From assembly GCF_042682565.1 (NCBI RefSeq), contig NZ_JBHUIC010000012.1: a DNA stretch of 64,000 nucleotides, one strand, 5' to 3'. The translations under genes and the position numbers were made by a program. The number at the start of each line of letters is the position of its first letter. Positions within the stretch are counted from its first letter, which is position 1. Of the stretch, positions 36,649-45,396 are shown one piece after another. The notes beneath the pieces were generated by a model. It was not told where the DNA came from. It saw only the letters and a program-made list of their open reading frames with translations, and made no database searches. This DNA is from Pistricoccus aurantiacus. Lineage in GTDB: Bacteria > Pseudomonadota > Gammaproteobacteria > Pseudomonadales > Halomonadaceae.

Positions 36649-37986
36649 TCAATCCGCGCGCAGCCGACCGCCCATTTCCTGAGCCAGATCCACCGCGTAG
36701 TGGTCGGTCATCCCTCCGATAAAATCCAGCATGCGCCGATAGCTGTCATAAAGCGACCAGGAGGGGCGCGGCGTGTTTTCACCGATCAACGCCAAGACTC
36801 GCTGATGCTTGAACGTCGAGTCTCCGGTGTGATGAAGCTCATGAGCGGCCCCGATAAAGGCTTCCAGTAGAATACCCAGAGTGGTGTAGGCGCCGATTTC
36901 CAGCTTTGCCTTGCGCTCGTTCTGAAAGATGCGCTCCCGAGCCAGCTGCTTGGCGCCTCCAACGCCCCAGCCCAGGTCCGGATGACAGAGCTCCAGCAGG
37001 TCGTCGTTCAAATCGCCGTTGAGCAGTTCCGTCTCGTGCTGAACAAACACCGCCGCCACGTCGTTTACCGCCCGCTCCATGGCGGCGCCGCGCAGGGCGG
37101 CGATACGCCGCCGCTGAGAGACCCCCTCGCGCTGCATGTCGTGATATTCCGAGGGCGCGCCTCCGGCGATCAGCATCAATACCTCGGCAACCTCATCGAA
37201 GCGCAGAATGCCCATTTCCAGGCCGTCCTCGAGATCCAGCAGCGCATAGCAGATATCGTCCGCGGCCTCGACCAGATAGGCCAGCGGGTGACGGCACCAG
37301 GCGTCGACCCCCCGGGGCTTGAGCCCAAGCTGCTGCGCTACCTTGGTCAGCAGGTGTTTTTCCGATTGGTAGGCGCCGAACTTCCCCGCCTTGCCGCCAT
37401 GCTCCACGGTCCAGGGATATTTGAGCAGTGTGCCAAGCGTTGCCCCGGTCAGGCGCATGCCGCCGCGAAACTGGTTGTATTCGATCTGAGTGACGATGCG
37501 AAACCCTTGAGCGTTGCCTTCGTAGGTCAAGAGATCCGCCCGCTGCGCCGGCGAAAGCCCTTTCAGCAGGCCGCTGCCATCCTGCTCCGCGCGCTTGAAC
37601 CAGTCGCGAATGGCGTATTCCCCCGCGTGACCGAAAGGAGGATTGCCGATGTCGTGGCCCAGGCACGCCGCCTGCACGATGACGCCCAGGTCCGCCGGGG
37701 TGATCCAGCCCGGCAGCCGCGGCTTGAGGCCCTCACCAACGATCATCCCCAGGCTGCGACCCACGCAGCCGACCTCCAGGGAATGAGTCAGCCGCGTATG
37801 GATGTGGTCGTTGTCCGTCAGCGGGTGTACCTGGGTCTTGCGTCCCAGCCGCCGGAAGGAGCCGGCGAAGACGATACGGTCATGATCCTTGTGGAAAGGG
37901 CTGCGCCCCGGCTCTTCCCGGGTACCGCGAGGCTTGTCATTGAGCCGGTTCGGATCGAGCAGCCGCTCCCAGTGCATCTGCGTCAT
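36649..37986 (-). CDS. dgt: Deoxyguanosinetriphosphate triphosphohydrolase-like protein
   Basis: 445 aa from the ATG at 37986 (AGGAG upstream; two in-frame ATGs lie 6 and 24 bases earlier). HD-domain metal motifs are present: HTRLTHSLEV, CLGHDIGNPPFGHAGE and the later YLVEAADDICYALLDLEDG. The family hydrolyses dGTP (or dNTPs) to the nucleoside and triphosphate and influences dNTP pools; some members act in phage defence. Subtype assignment is uncertain because Dgt and Dgt-like proteins share these motifs. Confidence 0.88.
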   Translation of the reverse strand: MTQMHWERLLDPNRLNDKPRGTREEPGRSPFHKDHDRIVFAGSFRRLGRKTQVHPLTDNDHIHTRLTHSLEVGCVGRSLGMIVGEGLKPRLPGWITPADLGVIVQAACLGHDIGNPPFGHAGEYAIRDWFKRAEQDGSGLLKGLSPAQRADLLTYEGNAQGFRIVTQIEYNQFRGGMRLTGATLGTLLKYPWTVEHGGKAGKFGAYQSEKHLLTKVAQQLGLKPRGVDAWCRHPLAYLVEAADDICYALLDLEDGLEMGILRFDEVAEVLMLIAGGAPSEYHDMQREGVSQRRRIAALRGAAMERAVNDVAAVFVQHETELLNGDLNDDLLELCHPDLGWGVGGAKQLARERIFQNERKAKLEIGAYTTLGILLEAFIGAAHELHHTGDSTFKHQRVLALIGENTPRPSWSLYDSYRRMLDFIGGMTDHYAVDLAQEMGGRLRAD

Positions 37987-38070
37987 GGGCATTCTCCTAG
38001 AAACGGCCATTCTGGCACTCCTGGCTGGAAACGTCCCCTTGGCGCTTTATCTTGATCTTTCGTGGCACAA

Positions 38071-38095
38071 AAACGCCTCCCAAGGGGAGGCGTCG
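38071..38095 (-). terminator. Terminator after the first Hsp20 gene
   Basis: ACGCCTCCC (38073-38081) pairs with GGGAGGCGT (38085-38093). On the minus strand the stem is followed by TTTTTG, so it terminates the Hsp20 transcript. Confidence 0.85.
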
Positions 38096-38125
38096 TTCTG
38101 CCGGGCCATTAATGAAGGGCGGATA

Positions 38126-38533
38126 TCACGCTGTCTTGACGTCGATGCGACGCCGGCGATGGGTTTCACGCTTGGGCAGAGTCAGATGCAGGACACCGTT
38201 GCTGATCTTCGCCTCGATCGCTTCGGTATCGATTTCCTGGCTCAGCGTGAAGCGGCGCGCATAGCGATCGCCCCGCACTTCCGCATAGGAAGGGGACAGC
38301 CCTTCCGGCATATCGAGCTTGATATCACCTTCGATGCTCAGCACATTGTTGTCCACTTCGATATGCAGCGACTCCTGGGTCACCCCGGGCATGTCGGCGA
38401 TTACCTGCAGCGCCTCGTCCCGCTCAAAAATATCCACCATTGGCGTCAGGCTGCGTCGCTGTTGCTGCTGGGTCGCTACCTCCTGCTGCTTTTCATCGTG
38501 AGAAGCTGCTTTCTGAGTCATTTCCTTTTTCAT
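38126..38533 (-). CDS. Hsp20 small heat-shock protein
   Basis: 135 aa. Alpha-crystallin domain from about residue 30 (MVDIFERDEALQVIADMPGV) to the A-x-x-x-n-G-v-L signature KISNGVLHLTLPK near 118, then a short basic tail RRRRIDV. The N-terminal arm is Gln-rich (KQQEVATQQQQRR). It is an ATP-independent holdase. GGGAGG precedes the ATG. It lies 41 bases downstream of a second Hsp20 gene and is probably cotranscribed. Confidence 0.92.
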   Translation of the reverse strand: MKKEMTQKAASHDEKQQEVATQQQQRRSLTPMVDIFERDEALQVIADMPGVTQESLHIEVDNNVLSIEGDIKLDMPEGLSPSYAEVRGDRYARRFTLSQEIDTEAIEAKISNGVLHLTLPKRETHRRRRIDVKTA

Positions 38534-38574
38534 CGCTCAACACCTCCCTATCTATCACGTGATCGCAAGCCGTT

Positions 38575-39033
38575 TCAGGCGCTCTTGATCTCGACGCGCC
38601 GAGGCTTCATTTCCTCGCGCTTGGGCAGTTGAATCTCGATCAGCCCGTTGGTGGCGCGTGCTTCGGCGCGCTCGGTGTCCACGCCCTCCGGCAGGGTGAT
38701 GGATCGTGAAAACTCGCCGCTGAAGCGTTCCTTGCGGTAGTAGGCCCCTTGCTGCTGCTCATCCGCGCCGACAGCGGATTCTCGCTTGCCCTGCAAGGTC
38801 AGGACATTATCCTGAACGCTTACCTCCAATTCGTTTTCACTCAGTCCCGGGGCGAACACGTAGACTCGATAAGAGTCATCCGTACGACCCATGTTGATCA
38901 TCGGAAACGTCCCCGGAGGCATGGAACGAATATCTGAGGTAGCAGTAGGAAAAAACTCATCCATTACCTGCCTGAACCAATCGAAATCCGCAGACTTCGG
39001 CCCACCGGAACGCCAAAATTCATCGAACAACAT
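38575..39033 (-). CDS. Hsp20 small heat-shock protein (IbpA-like)
   Basis: 152 aa from 39033, preceded by AAAGGAGG; the frame runs further upstream without another ribosome site. Domain starts near PMINMGRTDDSYRVYVFAPG and ends with RATNGLIEIQLPKREEMKPRRVEIK. The N-terminal arm MLFDEFWRSGG is a typical oligomerisation arm. Holdase chaperone; together with the following Hsp20 it could form mixed oligomers, as IbpA/IbpB do. A sigma-32-like promoter lies about 115 bases upstream. Confidence 0.92.
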   Translation of the reverse strand: MLFDEFWRSGGPKSADFDWFRQVMDEFFPTATSDIRSMPPGTFPMINMGRTDDSYRVYVFAPGLSENELEVSVQDNVLTLQGKRESAVGADEQQQGAYYRKERFSGEFSRSITLPEGVDTERAEARATNGLIEIQLPKREEMKPRRVEIKSA

Positions 39034-39146
39034 GATCGAACACCTCCTTTGACAAGACAGTGTTTCCCTCTTTCGTTTCGCGATGCTAGCGAACTCTTTT
39101 TGAGTTCTTATCACCTGAACGATTTTTACTAGCTCGCTACTTGAAG

Positions 39147-39173
39147 CATGGTGGCGAGCGCAAGGATTTCAAG
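39147..39173 (-). promoter_or_regulatory. Sigma-32-like heat-shock promoter
   Basis: On the minus strand CTTGAA (39173-39168) is followed after 13 bases by CCACCATG (39154-39147). The sigma-32 consensus is CTTGAA with 13-15 bases to CCCCATNT, so spacing is ideal and only the -10 deviates slightly. It points at the two Hsp20 genes. Confidence 0.65.
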
Positions 39174-39196
39174 GTCGGAAAATGCTCGCCAGCCCA

Positions 39197-40612
39197 TTAA
39201 GGAGGATATTTTTCATCACATTGTTTTGGGAACTCATTCAACTTGCGAGTCAAGGTATTGCGTCCCCAACCCAGCAGCTTGGCTGCTTCGCCCCTGCGCC
39301 CACCGGTATGCGACAAGGCGGTTTTGATAAGAATGCGCTCCGCTTGCGCCAGCGCCTCTTCGAACGCCGCCGTGGAGCCCGACGCCAGGGTGTACTGCGC
39401 CCAGCACCGAAGCACCTCGCGCCAGTCCTGCCTGGCGTCGCTGCTCTCGATGTCACGCAGTTCCATCGGCAGGTCGTCGACCAATATCTCGCGTCCGGTA
39501 GTCATCACCGTCAGCCAGCGGCAGGTGTTCTCCAATTGACGCACGTTGCCGGGCCAGGGCAGCCGGGCCAGATATTGCTCCGTCTGGGGGGTCAGTCGTT
39601 TCGGCTCCACGGCCAGCTCCCTAGCGGCTTTTGCAAGAAAATGCCGCGCCAGCCGGGGAATGTCCTCGGTGCGCTCCGCCAGCCGCGGCAAGTGCACGCG
39701 AATCACGTTGAGACGATGAAAAAGATCCTCTCGAAAGCGTTTTTGCTCCACCAGTGCTTCCAGGTTCTGATGGGTGGCGGCGATGATACGCACGTTGGCC
39801 TTCAGCGGAACGTGGCCCCCGACACGATAGAACTCGCCGTCGGACAGCACGCGCAAAAGCCGCGTCTGGGTGTCCGGCGGCATGTCACCGATTTCATCCA
39901 GAAACAGGGTGCCGTCATCCGCCTGCTCGAAGCGTCCGCGACGTAGCGCCGTGGCGCCGGTAAAAGCGCCTTTCTCGTGGCCGAACAGCTCGGACTCCAT
40001 CAGATCCTTGGGAATCGCCGCCATGTTCAAGGCGATGAACGGCCCCCCGGCCCGGGGGCTATGCTGGTGCAGCGCCTGGGCGACCCGCTCCTTGCCGGTG
40101 CCGGATTCTCCGTTGATCAGCACGGTGATATTCGACTGGGACAGACGACCGATGGCGCGAAATACCTCCTGCATGGCCGGCGCCTCGCCGATGATCTCCG
40201 AAGGCGTCGCCGGAAGCGTTGTCACGGGACGCCGATCCTTTCGGGCGTGGGCGACGGCACGGCGCACCAGCGTCAGGGCCTCGTCCACGTCGAAGGGTTT
40301 GGGGAGATATTCGAAAGCGCCGGCCTGATAGGATGCCACGGCGCTATCCAGGTCCGAATGAGCGGTCATCACGATAACCGGCAGCTGCGGATAGCGTCCC
40401 TGCACTTGAGCCAGCAGATCGAGACCGTCGATACCCGGCATGCGAATATCCGTGACCAGCACTTCCGGCGGCTGGGCATCGATGCGCCGCAGGGCTTCGC
40501 CGGCATTTTCGGCGCTTTCCACCTGCAGATCGCTCTGCGCCAGCGCGCGCTCCAGCACCCAGCGAATGGCCCGATCATCATCGACGATCAGCACGCGAGC
40601 GAGATCAGACAT
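39197..40612 (-). CDS. ntrC: Nitrogen regulator NtrC (NRI), sigma-54 activator
   Basis: 471 aa. Receiver domain with the phospho-acceptor Asp55 in TDIRMPG; AAA+ domain with Walker A GESGTGKE, the sigma-54 contact loop GAFTGA (in EKGAFTGATALRRG) and Walker B LFLDEIGDMP; C-terminal Fis-type HTH (AAKLLGWGRNTLTRKLNEF). Phosphorylated by NtrB it activates nitrogen-assimilation promoters. Its start overlaps the ntrB stop by 8 bases. Confidence 0.97.
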   Translation of the reverse strand: MSDLARVLIVDDDRAIRWVLERALAQSDLQVESAENAGEALRRIDAQPPEVLVTDIRMPGIDGLDLLAQVQGRYPQLPVIVMTAHSDLDSAVASYQAGAFEYLPKPFDVDEALTLVRRAVAHARKDRRPVTTLPATPSEIIGEAPAMQEVFRAIGRLSQSNITVLINGESGTGKERVAQALHQHSPRAGGPFIALNMAAIPKDLMESELFGHEKGAFTGATALRRGRFEQADDGTLFLDEIGDMPPDTQTRLLRVLSDGEFYRVGGHVPLKANVRIIAATHQNLEALVEQKRFREDLFHRLNVIRVHLPRLAERTEDIPRLARHFLAKAARELAVEPKRLTPQTEQYLARLPWPGNVRQLENTCRWLTVMTTGREILVDDLPMELRDIESSDARQDWREVLRCWAQYTLASGSTAAFEEALAQAERILIKTALSHTGGRRGEAAKLLGWGRNTLTRKLNEFPKQCDEKYPP

Positions 40613-41669
40613 GGGCGTCTCCGGAAGACGAGGATGGGGTCTGCTTGATCACCGGCAGCAATAGTCGAAACTCGGTATGCCCAGGGACAGAGTCGCACTC
40701 GATCAACCCTTGATGCTGGTGCATGGCGGCCTGTGCGATGGAAAGCCCGAGACCGCGGCCCTTCGCGCGTCCGGAAACCATCGGATAGAACAGCGTGTCC
40801 CGCAGCGCCTGGGGGATGCCCGGGCCGTTGTCGATCACCGCGATTTCGCATACCAGGCGATGACGCTGCGCGCCCAGAGTGAACTGGCGCCGAGCCCGGG
40901 TGCGAAGCGTCAGGGTCGGCTGGGCTGAGGCGCTTTCTTCCAGCGCCTGTATGGCATTGCGCGCCACGTTGAGCAGTGCCTGAATCAACTGCGCCTCGTC
41001 GCCGAGCAGTTCCGGCAGGCTGGGGTCGTAATCGCGGCGTATCTCGATGTCGGCGTGTTCGGCGCTCAGCAAGGCACGAACCCGTTCCGCGACCTGGTGA
41101 ATGTTCAGCGTCGCGAAAGCGATACGATGATTCGGCCCGAGCATGCGATCCACCAGATCCCGCAGCCGATCCGCCTCCTGGATGATTACCCGTGTGTATT
41201 CGCTGAGTCCCCGAGCGATCAATTCCCGTTCCAGAAGCTGAGCCGCCCCGCGAATGCCCCCCAGGGGATTCTTGATCTCGTGAGCCAGGCCTCGAGTCAG
41301 CGTCTTGATGGTGGTCTGATGTGCCAGCAGCGCCTCCTCACGAGAAATACGCAGCAGCCGATCGCGCGGCTCGATCTCCAGCAGCAGCTCGTCTTCGGGA
41401 AGTGGCGTCACGGTAACGTCCACGGTGACGCCTTCGCCGGAGGGCAAGGCGATCACCGCTTCGCGCTGAGTGTAGGAGCAGCCGGCCGCTCGTGCCTTGC
41501 TCATCACCTCGATGATCGCGCCCTCGAGATGGTCCAGGCGCATACCCTGCATGCGCTCCAGGCTCAGTCGCATCAGTGATTCCGCCGCCGGATTCATCCA
41601 GCGCAGCCGCAGTTGGACATCCAGCAGCAGGATAGCCGTGCTCAGGTGCTCCAGCAGACGTCGGTACAT
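40605..41669 (-). CDS. ntrB: Nitrogen sensor kinase NtrB (NRII)
   Basis: 354 aa from the ATG at 41669. N-terminal PAS region (AILLLDVQLRLRWMNPAAESLM), H-box GLAHEIKNPLGGIRGAA with His130, and the ATPase motifs NVARNAIQAL, DNGPGIP and GRAKGRGLGLSIAQ. It phosphorylates or dephosphorylates NtrC in response to PII and nitrogen status. No strong SD is visible and the frame is open upstream. A near-perfect NtrC site lies about 150 bases ahead. Confidence 0.95.
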   Translation of the reverse strand: MYRRLLEHLSTAILLLDVQLRLRWMNPAAESLMRLSLERMQGMRLDHLEGAIIEVMSKARAAGCSYTQREAVIALPSGEGVTVDVTVTPLPEDELLLEIEPRDRLLRISREEALLAHQTTIKTLTRGLAHEIKNPLGGIRGAAQLLERELIARGLSEYTRVIIQEADRLRDLVDRMLGPNHRIAFATLNIHQVAERVRALLSAEHADIEIRRDYDPSLPELLGDEAQLIQALLNVARNAIQALEESASAQPTLTLRTRARRQFTLGAQRHRLVCEIAVIDNGPGIPQALRDTLFYPMVSGRAKGRGLGLSIAQAAMHQHQGLIECDSVPGHTEFRLLLPVIKQTPSSSSGDAHV

Positions 41670-41811
41670 GACACAACTCGAATTTGTCGGAAGGAATGGA
41701 TTGTCATGAGCAAGAACCGGGCCAATTCGCTTCAACAATATGGAGAGCGAGCGCCGGCGCCTTTTTCATCAAGGTTTTCGACAAAACGACCGAATAGCGA
41801 AAGCGTCTCTT

Positions 41812-41828
41812 TGCACCATTTTAGTGCA
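41812..41828. promoter_or_regulatory. NtrC binding site upstream of ntrBC
   Basis: TGCACCATTTTAGTGCA is a 17-base dyad identical on its minus strand to a classical enteric NtrC site (TGCACTAAAATGGTGCA), and the symmetry extends two bases further on each side. It sits between the DUF4124 gene and ntrB, where it could mediate NtrC control of its own operon. A half-site GTGCA lies at 41847-41851. Confidence 0.85.
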
Positions 41829-41875
41829 AAGAAACATTCTGCGTTAGTGCAAGAGATCGAGACTTCCAGCGAGCC

Positions 41876-42520
41876 TCAAGGATTCGTGATGCCCTTCCCG
41901 GCGCCCGGGATGGTAGGCGCGCCGCTGATCCCCGAAACCGGGCCGTTGGGAGTATTGGGGTTATTGGGGTTTTGCGGCAAATTGGCGCTGGCCCGCTTCA
42001 CATAAAGAATAGCCGGCGTCGTGCTCTCGAGCACCCGGCCGTCCTCGCCCAGCAGTTCCGCGTTCAAGCTATGCCTGCCTCGTTCCAGCCCTTTCAGCAC
42101 GAAGGTACTCCCTCGCTGGGGCGGCTGATGAAGCCGGTCATCCACCAGCAGCTGCACGCGATGGTTCTGGTGCAAGGCTGGCTCGATGGCCAGGCGAACC
42201 TTGACGTCGCCGGCCAGGCCATTGGGCAGGGTAGTGCCGCTCTCCGGCGAGACAATAGCGAAACGTGTATAGCTCGGAAAGACATCGCCGGGGGAGGACC
42301 GGGAAGGAGAAATCGAAAACCCGGAGTAAGGGGGGGTGCGAGAGGGAATCGTCGTCAAGGGGGTAAGATCCACCGCCTTGCCGCCCTGCTTCGGGTCATC
42401 GGTAAATATTACGTTGCCTTTTTCATCCACGAAGCGATAAACCGTATCCGCAGCCATACATGAGCCGCTCAACCAGAGAGTGCCCAATAGCGTACAACAG
42501 ATTAACAATAGTCGGCTCAT
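41876..42520 (-). CDS. Exported DUF4124-domain protein
   Basis: 214 aa. A signal peptide (MSRLLLICCTLLGTLWLSG, cleavage after CMA) leads into a DUF4124 segment VYRFVDEKGNVIFTDDPKQGGKAV (written across two parts: VYRFVDEKG and NVIFTDDP). An Ig-like second half (about residues 75-185) carries HRVQLLVDDRL and GRHSLNAELLGEDGRV, and the tail is Asn/Pro rich. Position between glnA and ntrB is shared with pseudomonads. Its role in nitrogen metabolism, if any, is unknown. Confidence 0.82.
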   Translation of the reverse strand: MSRLLLICCTLLGTLWLSGSCMAADTVYRFVDEKGNVIFTDDPKQGGKAVDLTPLTTIPSRTPPYSGFSISPSRSSPGDVFPSYTRFAIVSPESGTTLPNGLAGDVKVRLAIEPALHQNHRVQLLVDDRLHQPPQRGSTFVLKGLERGRHSLNAELLGEDGRVLESTTPAILYVKRASANLPQNPNNPNTPNGPVSGISGAPTIPGAGKGITNP

Positions 42521-42588
42521 TACCAGTCCTCGAAGCGATGGCCTTGGGCCATGAAAGCGTTATTTGTAAATTGTATCTCAATGTAACG

Positions 42589-42616
42589 AAAAAAGGAGCC
42601 GCTTGGCGACTCCTTT
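42589..42616 (-). terminator. glnA terminator
   Basis: On the minus strand AAAGGAGTCGC (42616-42606) pairs with GCGGCTCCTTT (42602-42592), one T-G wobble, and is followed by a six-T run. It lies 110 bases after the glnA stop and ahead of the DUF4124 gene. Confidence 0.85.
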
Positions 42617-42725
42617 CGCTATCTCGAGACGCTGTTTTCGCAAACTTACGCCCCTGGTTCGCGTTACCATGCGCTTATCGCAGGAAAGGCTCCCATATCG
42701 CCGACTTGATTATCGGCAGCCATGA

Positions 42726-44132
42726 TCAACAGCTGTAATACATGTCGAATTCGATGGGATGCGTAGCCATGCGCAGCCGTTCCACATCCTCGAACTTGAG
42801 CTGGATATAGGCGTCGATGGTGTCGTCGGTGAACACGCCGCCTTCGGTCAGGAAGGCACGATCCTCGTTCAAGGCCTCCAGCGCCTGCTCCAGACTGCTG
42901 GCCACCGTCGGCACGGCCTTGCCTTCCTCCGGCGGCAGGTCGTAGAGGTTCTTGTCCATGGCATCCCCGGGATGAAGCTTGTTCTTGATGCCGTCGATAC
43001 CCGCCATCAGCATGGCGGCAAACGCCAGATACGGGTTGGCGGTCGGGTCCGGGAAGCGGGTCTCGACCCGCTTGCCCTTGGGGCTCGCGGTATAGGGAAT
43101 ACGAATGGAGGCGCTGCGATTGCGGGCGCTGTAGGCCAGCATCACCGGCGCCTCAAAGCCCGGCACCAGGCGCTTGTAGGAGTTGGTGGAGGCGTTGGTG
43201 AAGGCGTTCAGGGCCCGGGCATGCTTGATGATGCCGCCGATATAGAAAAGCGCCATCTCGGAGAGCCCGGCGTACTCGTCACCGGCGAACTGGTTGCTGC
43301 CATCCTTCCAGAAGGACTGGTGAATGTGCATTCCGCTGCCGTTGTCGCCCACCAGTGGCTTGGGCATGAAGGTGGCGGTCTTGCCATAGGCGTGAGCCAC
43401 GTTGTGGATCACATACTTCATTTCCTGGACTTCGTCCGCCTTCTTCACCAGAGTGTTGAACTTCACCCCGATCTCGTTCTGACCGGCGGTGGAGACTTCA
43501 TGGTGGTGCACCTCGACGCTCTGGCCGATCGCCTCCAGGGTGTTGCACATGGCGCCACGAATATCGTGAAAGCTGTCCACCGGCGGCACCGGGAAGTAGC
43601 CACCCTTGACTCGCGGGCGGTGGCCCAGGTTGCCACCCTCCAGCGCCCGGTCCGTCGACCAGGCGCCCTCTTCCGAGGAAATCTTGAACATGGAGCCTTC
43701 GATGTCGGTCTTGAAGTGCACTTCGTCGAAGATGAAGAACTCCGGCTCGGGGCCGAAAAAAGCGGTGTCCCCCAGGCCGGTAGACTGCAGGTAGGCTTCT
43801 GCTCGCTTGGCGATGGACCGCGGATCCCGCTCGTAGCCCTGCATGGTGGCGGGCTCGATAACATCGCAGCGAAGAATCAGGGTGGCGTCTTCGGTGAACG
43901 GGTCCAGAAAACCGCTGCCGTCTTCCGGCATCAAGATCATGTCGGACTCGTTGATGCCTTTCCAGCCGGACATGGAAGACCCGTCAAACATCTGGCCGTT
44001 CTCGAAGAACTCTTCATCGATGTCCCGGGCAGGAATCGTGACGTGCTGTTCCTTGCCGTGGGTATCGGTGAAGCGCAGATCGATCCACCTGATATCGTGC
44101 TCTTCGATCAAGGCGAGGGTCTTGTCAGCCAT
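42726..44132 (-). CDS. glnA: Glutamine synthetase, type I
   Basis: 468 aa, the same as the enteric enzyme. Contains FDGSSMSGWKGINESDM near residue 50, the ATP-site KPLVGDNGSGMHIHQS, and the adenylylation loop NLYDLPPEEGK with the regulatory Tyr near 397. It condenses glutamate and ammonia. The upstream region has a sigma-54 promoter and NtrC sites, so expression should rise under nitrogen limitation; the ATG has GGGAGCAAG-like SD sequence upstream. Confidence 0.98.
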   Translation of the reverse strand: MADKTLALIEEHDIRWIDLRFTDTHGKEQHVTIPARDIDEEFFENGQMFDGSSMSGWKGINESDMILMPEDGSGFLDPFTEDATLILRCDVIEPATMQGYERDPRSIAKRAEAYLQSTGLGDTAFFGPEPEFFIFDEVHFKTDIEGSMFKISSEEGAWSTDRALEGGNLGHRPRVKGGYFPVPPVDSFHDIRGAMCNTLEAIGQSVEVHHHEVSTAGQNEIGVKFNTLVKKADEVQEMKYVIHNVAHAYGKTATFMPKPLVGDNGSGMHIHQSFWKDGSNQFAGDEYAGLSEMALFYIGGIIKHARALNAFTNASTNSYKRLVPGFEAPVMLAYSARNRSASIRIPYTASPKGKRVETRFPDPTANPYLAFAAMLMAGIDGIKNKLHPGDAMDKNLYDLPPEEGKAVPTVASSLEQALEALNEDRAFLTEGGVFTDDTIDAYIQLKFEDVERLRMATHPIEFDMYYSC

Positions 44133-44254
44133 AACTTGCTCCCATATAGAGGGTAATGTTGCCGACGCATGTCGCCGGCCCGGTCAATCCAAGGGGGCCT
44201 AGCATGCCACGCCGGCAACGGGTTTGGAAAAAATGCCGCTTGCTGCCATATTCA

Positions 44255-44271
44255 AAGCAGGAATCGTGCCA
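44255..44271 (-). promoter_or_regulatory. Sigma-54 promoter of glnA
   Basis: On the minus strand TGGCACGATTCCTGCTT has a perfect -24 element and GG/GC spaced by exactly ten bases, the diagnostic sigma-54 geometry. The start would be near 44246, giving a leader of about 110 bases before the glnA ATG. Confidence 0.85.
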
Positions 44272-44366
44272 ACTTTATAAACTCGCGAGGTTTGAGAGAC
44301 TTGGTCACTGCCTGCCATCGAGAATCCGGCTGCGGATCGGTGTCATCAATTATCATCTCCCTAAAA

Positions 44367-44414
44367 CGCACCAAAATAGCGCAAGTAGATTCATTCAAGC
44401 ACCACTTTATGGCA
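44367..44414. promoter_or_regulatory. Pair of NtrC-like enhancer sites
   Basis: CGCAC-N7-GCGCA at 44367-44383 and AGCAC-N7-TGGCA at 44398-44414 resemble TGCAC-N7-GTGCA. Their centres are 31 bases apart, close to the 32-base spacing of the strong sites at enteric glnAp2, and lie about 130 and 160 bases upstream of the predicted start. The second is weak on its own. Confidence 0.65.
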
Positions 44415-44675
44415 TGGTGGGGCATCGATTTCGCGTACCTGGTTCTTTACACTGACTTGATGTAATGAGGTTTTCCCTTCTCTCAAGGGGAACTAAATTT
44501 CATTTAAATGGCCAATTGCTACTGTTGGAAAATAAAGGCTACATATTATTACGTGATCCTTTATTAATTGAGCGTTTCCTGGTGCGCGTCTTCCAGAATC
44601 ATTCCCCATGCGCCACTTGAAACCTTGCCCAATGAATCAAGGCTTGTCCTAGAACGCCCTAGAAGCGATCTGTCG

Positions 44676-45221
44676 ATGAACGGTTATTGTGTCATTATCG
44701 ATGCCCATCTCCTGGAGCCTCGCCTGCTGCGCTGCCTGGCGATGGTGCGTCGTGTCTTTCGCTCCCATGCCAGCCAGGTGGAACTCAATCTCGTTGCTAA
44801 AACCCGCAGTGACGAGCTCGAGAAAATCAGTCGCTATTTCAATGCTCGACTGGAAATAATCAACCAGCCAACGGCGGGAGCACGCCTGAACACCGCCGCC
44901 CGGGGTACCACTCAGGAACTTCTGGTGTTTCCCGGCCATTGCGGCCGATTCAAGAAGAATGCCTTGGTGCGTTACCGCGAGCTCTTCAAGGAGCGAGGCT
45001 GGGACGCGGCCGTGCTAAGTCCCCAAGAGAAGGGGCTTTTCGAACGCTTCAACCGCCTGTGGCTGCGCCAGGATTCTCAACCGCTGAGCACGCTTTGCGT
45101 GAGTCGCGAATGGTTCGAGCGTATCGGCGGTTTCGATGCTCAGCTGGACGCGAGCGCCTATCAGGATCTGCTGTCTCGCTTGCTGGCCTGCAACGCCCAT
45201 GTCATCGAGCTTGCGCTCTAG
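44676..45221 (+). CDS. Glycosyltransferase-like protein (TIGR04283 style)
   Basis: 181 aa from the ATG at 44676. The pattern AGARLNTAARGTTQELLVFPGHCG resembles the GxxxQxNxGAxxAxGdxLLFLHAD region of small GT2-like proteins when split as ARLNTAARG and LLVFPGHC, and SREWFERIGGFD fits the acceptor-side motif of the same group. The usual DxD is replaced by PGHC, so catalysis is doubtful. The frame is open to 44568 and the true start is uncertain. No partner gene suggests a substrate. Confidence 0.55.
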   Translation: MNGYCVIIDAHLLEPRLLRCLAMVRRVFRSHASQVELNLVAKTRSDELEKISRYFNARLEIINQPTAGARLNTAARGTTQELLVFPGHCGRFKKNALVRYRELFKERGWDAAVLSPQEKGLFERFNRLWLRQDSQPLSTLCVSREWFERIGGFDAQLDASAYQDLLSRLLACNAHVIELAL

Positions 45222-45396
45222 CCAACATTCATCACGACGGTTCTCGCAGAGATTGCTGGCGATTCGATGCGCCAGCAGGCTCTATCCGCTTTTTTGCGTG
45301 GTTTTTACGCCTTTACATGGCTTTTGCGGCAAAACGCTGGTAGCTAGATAGGCGCCAATACTATAATGCCGGCCAATTTTCCAGCAGGATCTTTCA

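Larger units (their letters stand above)
44133..44675. promoter_or_regulatory. glnA control region (543 bases without a supported gene)
   Basis: The left half contains the sigma-54 promoter at 44255-44271 and two NtrC-like dyads at 44367-44383 and 44398-44414. The rest, to the start of the glycosyltransferase-like gene, is AT-rich and carries no recognisable feature apart from that gene's own promoter. Confidence 0.7.
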
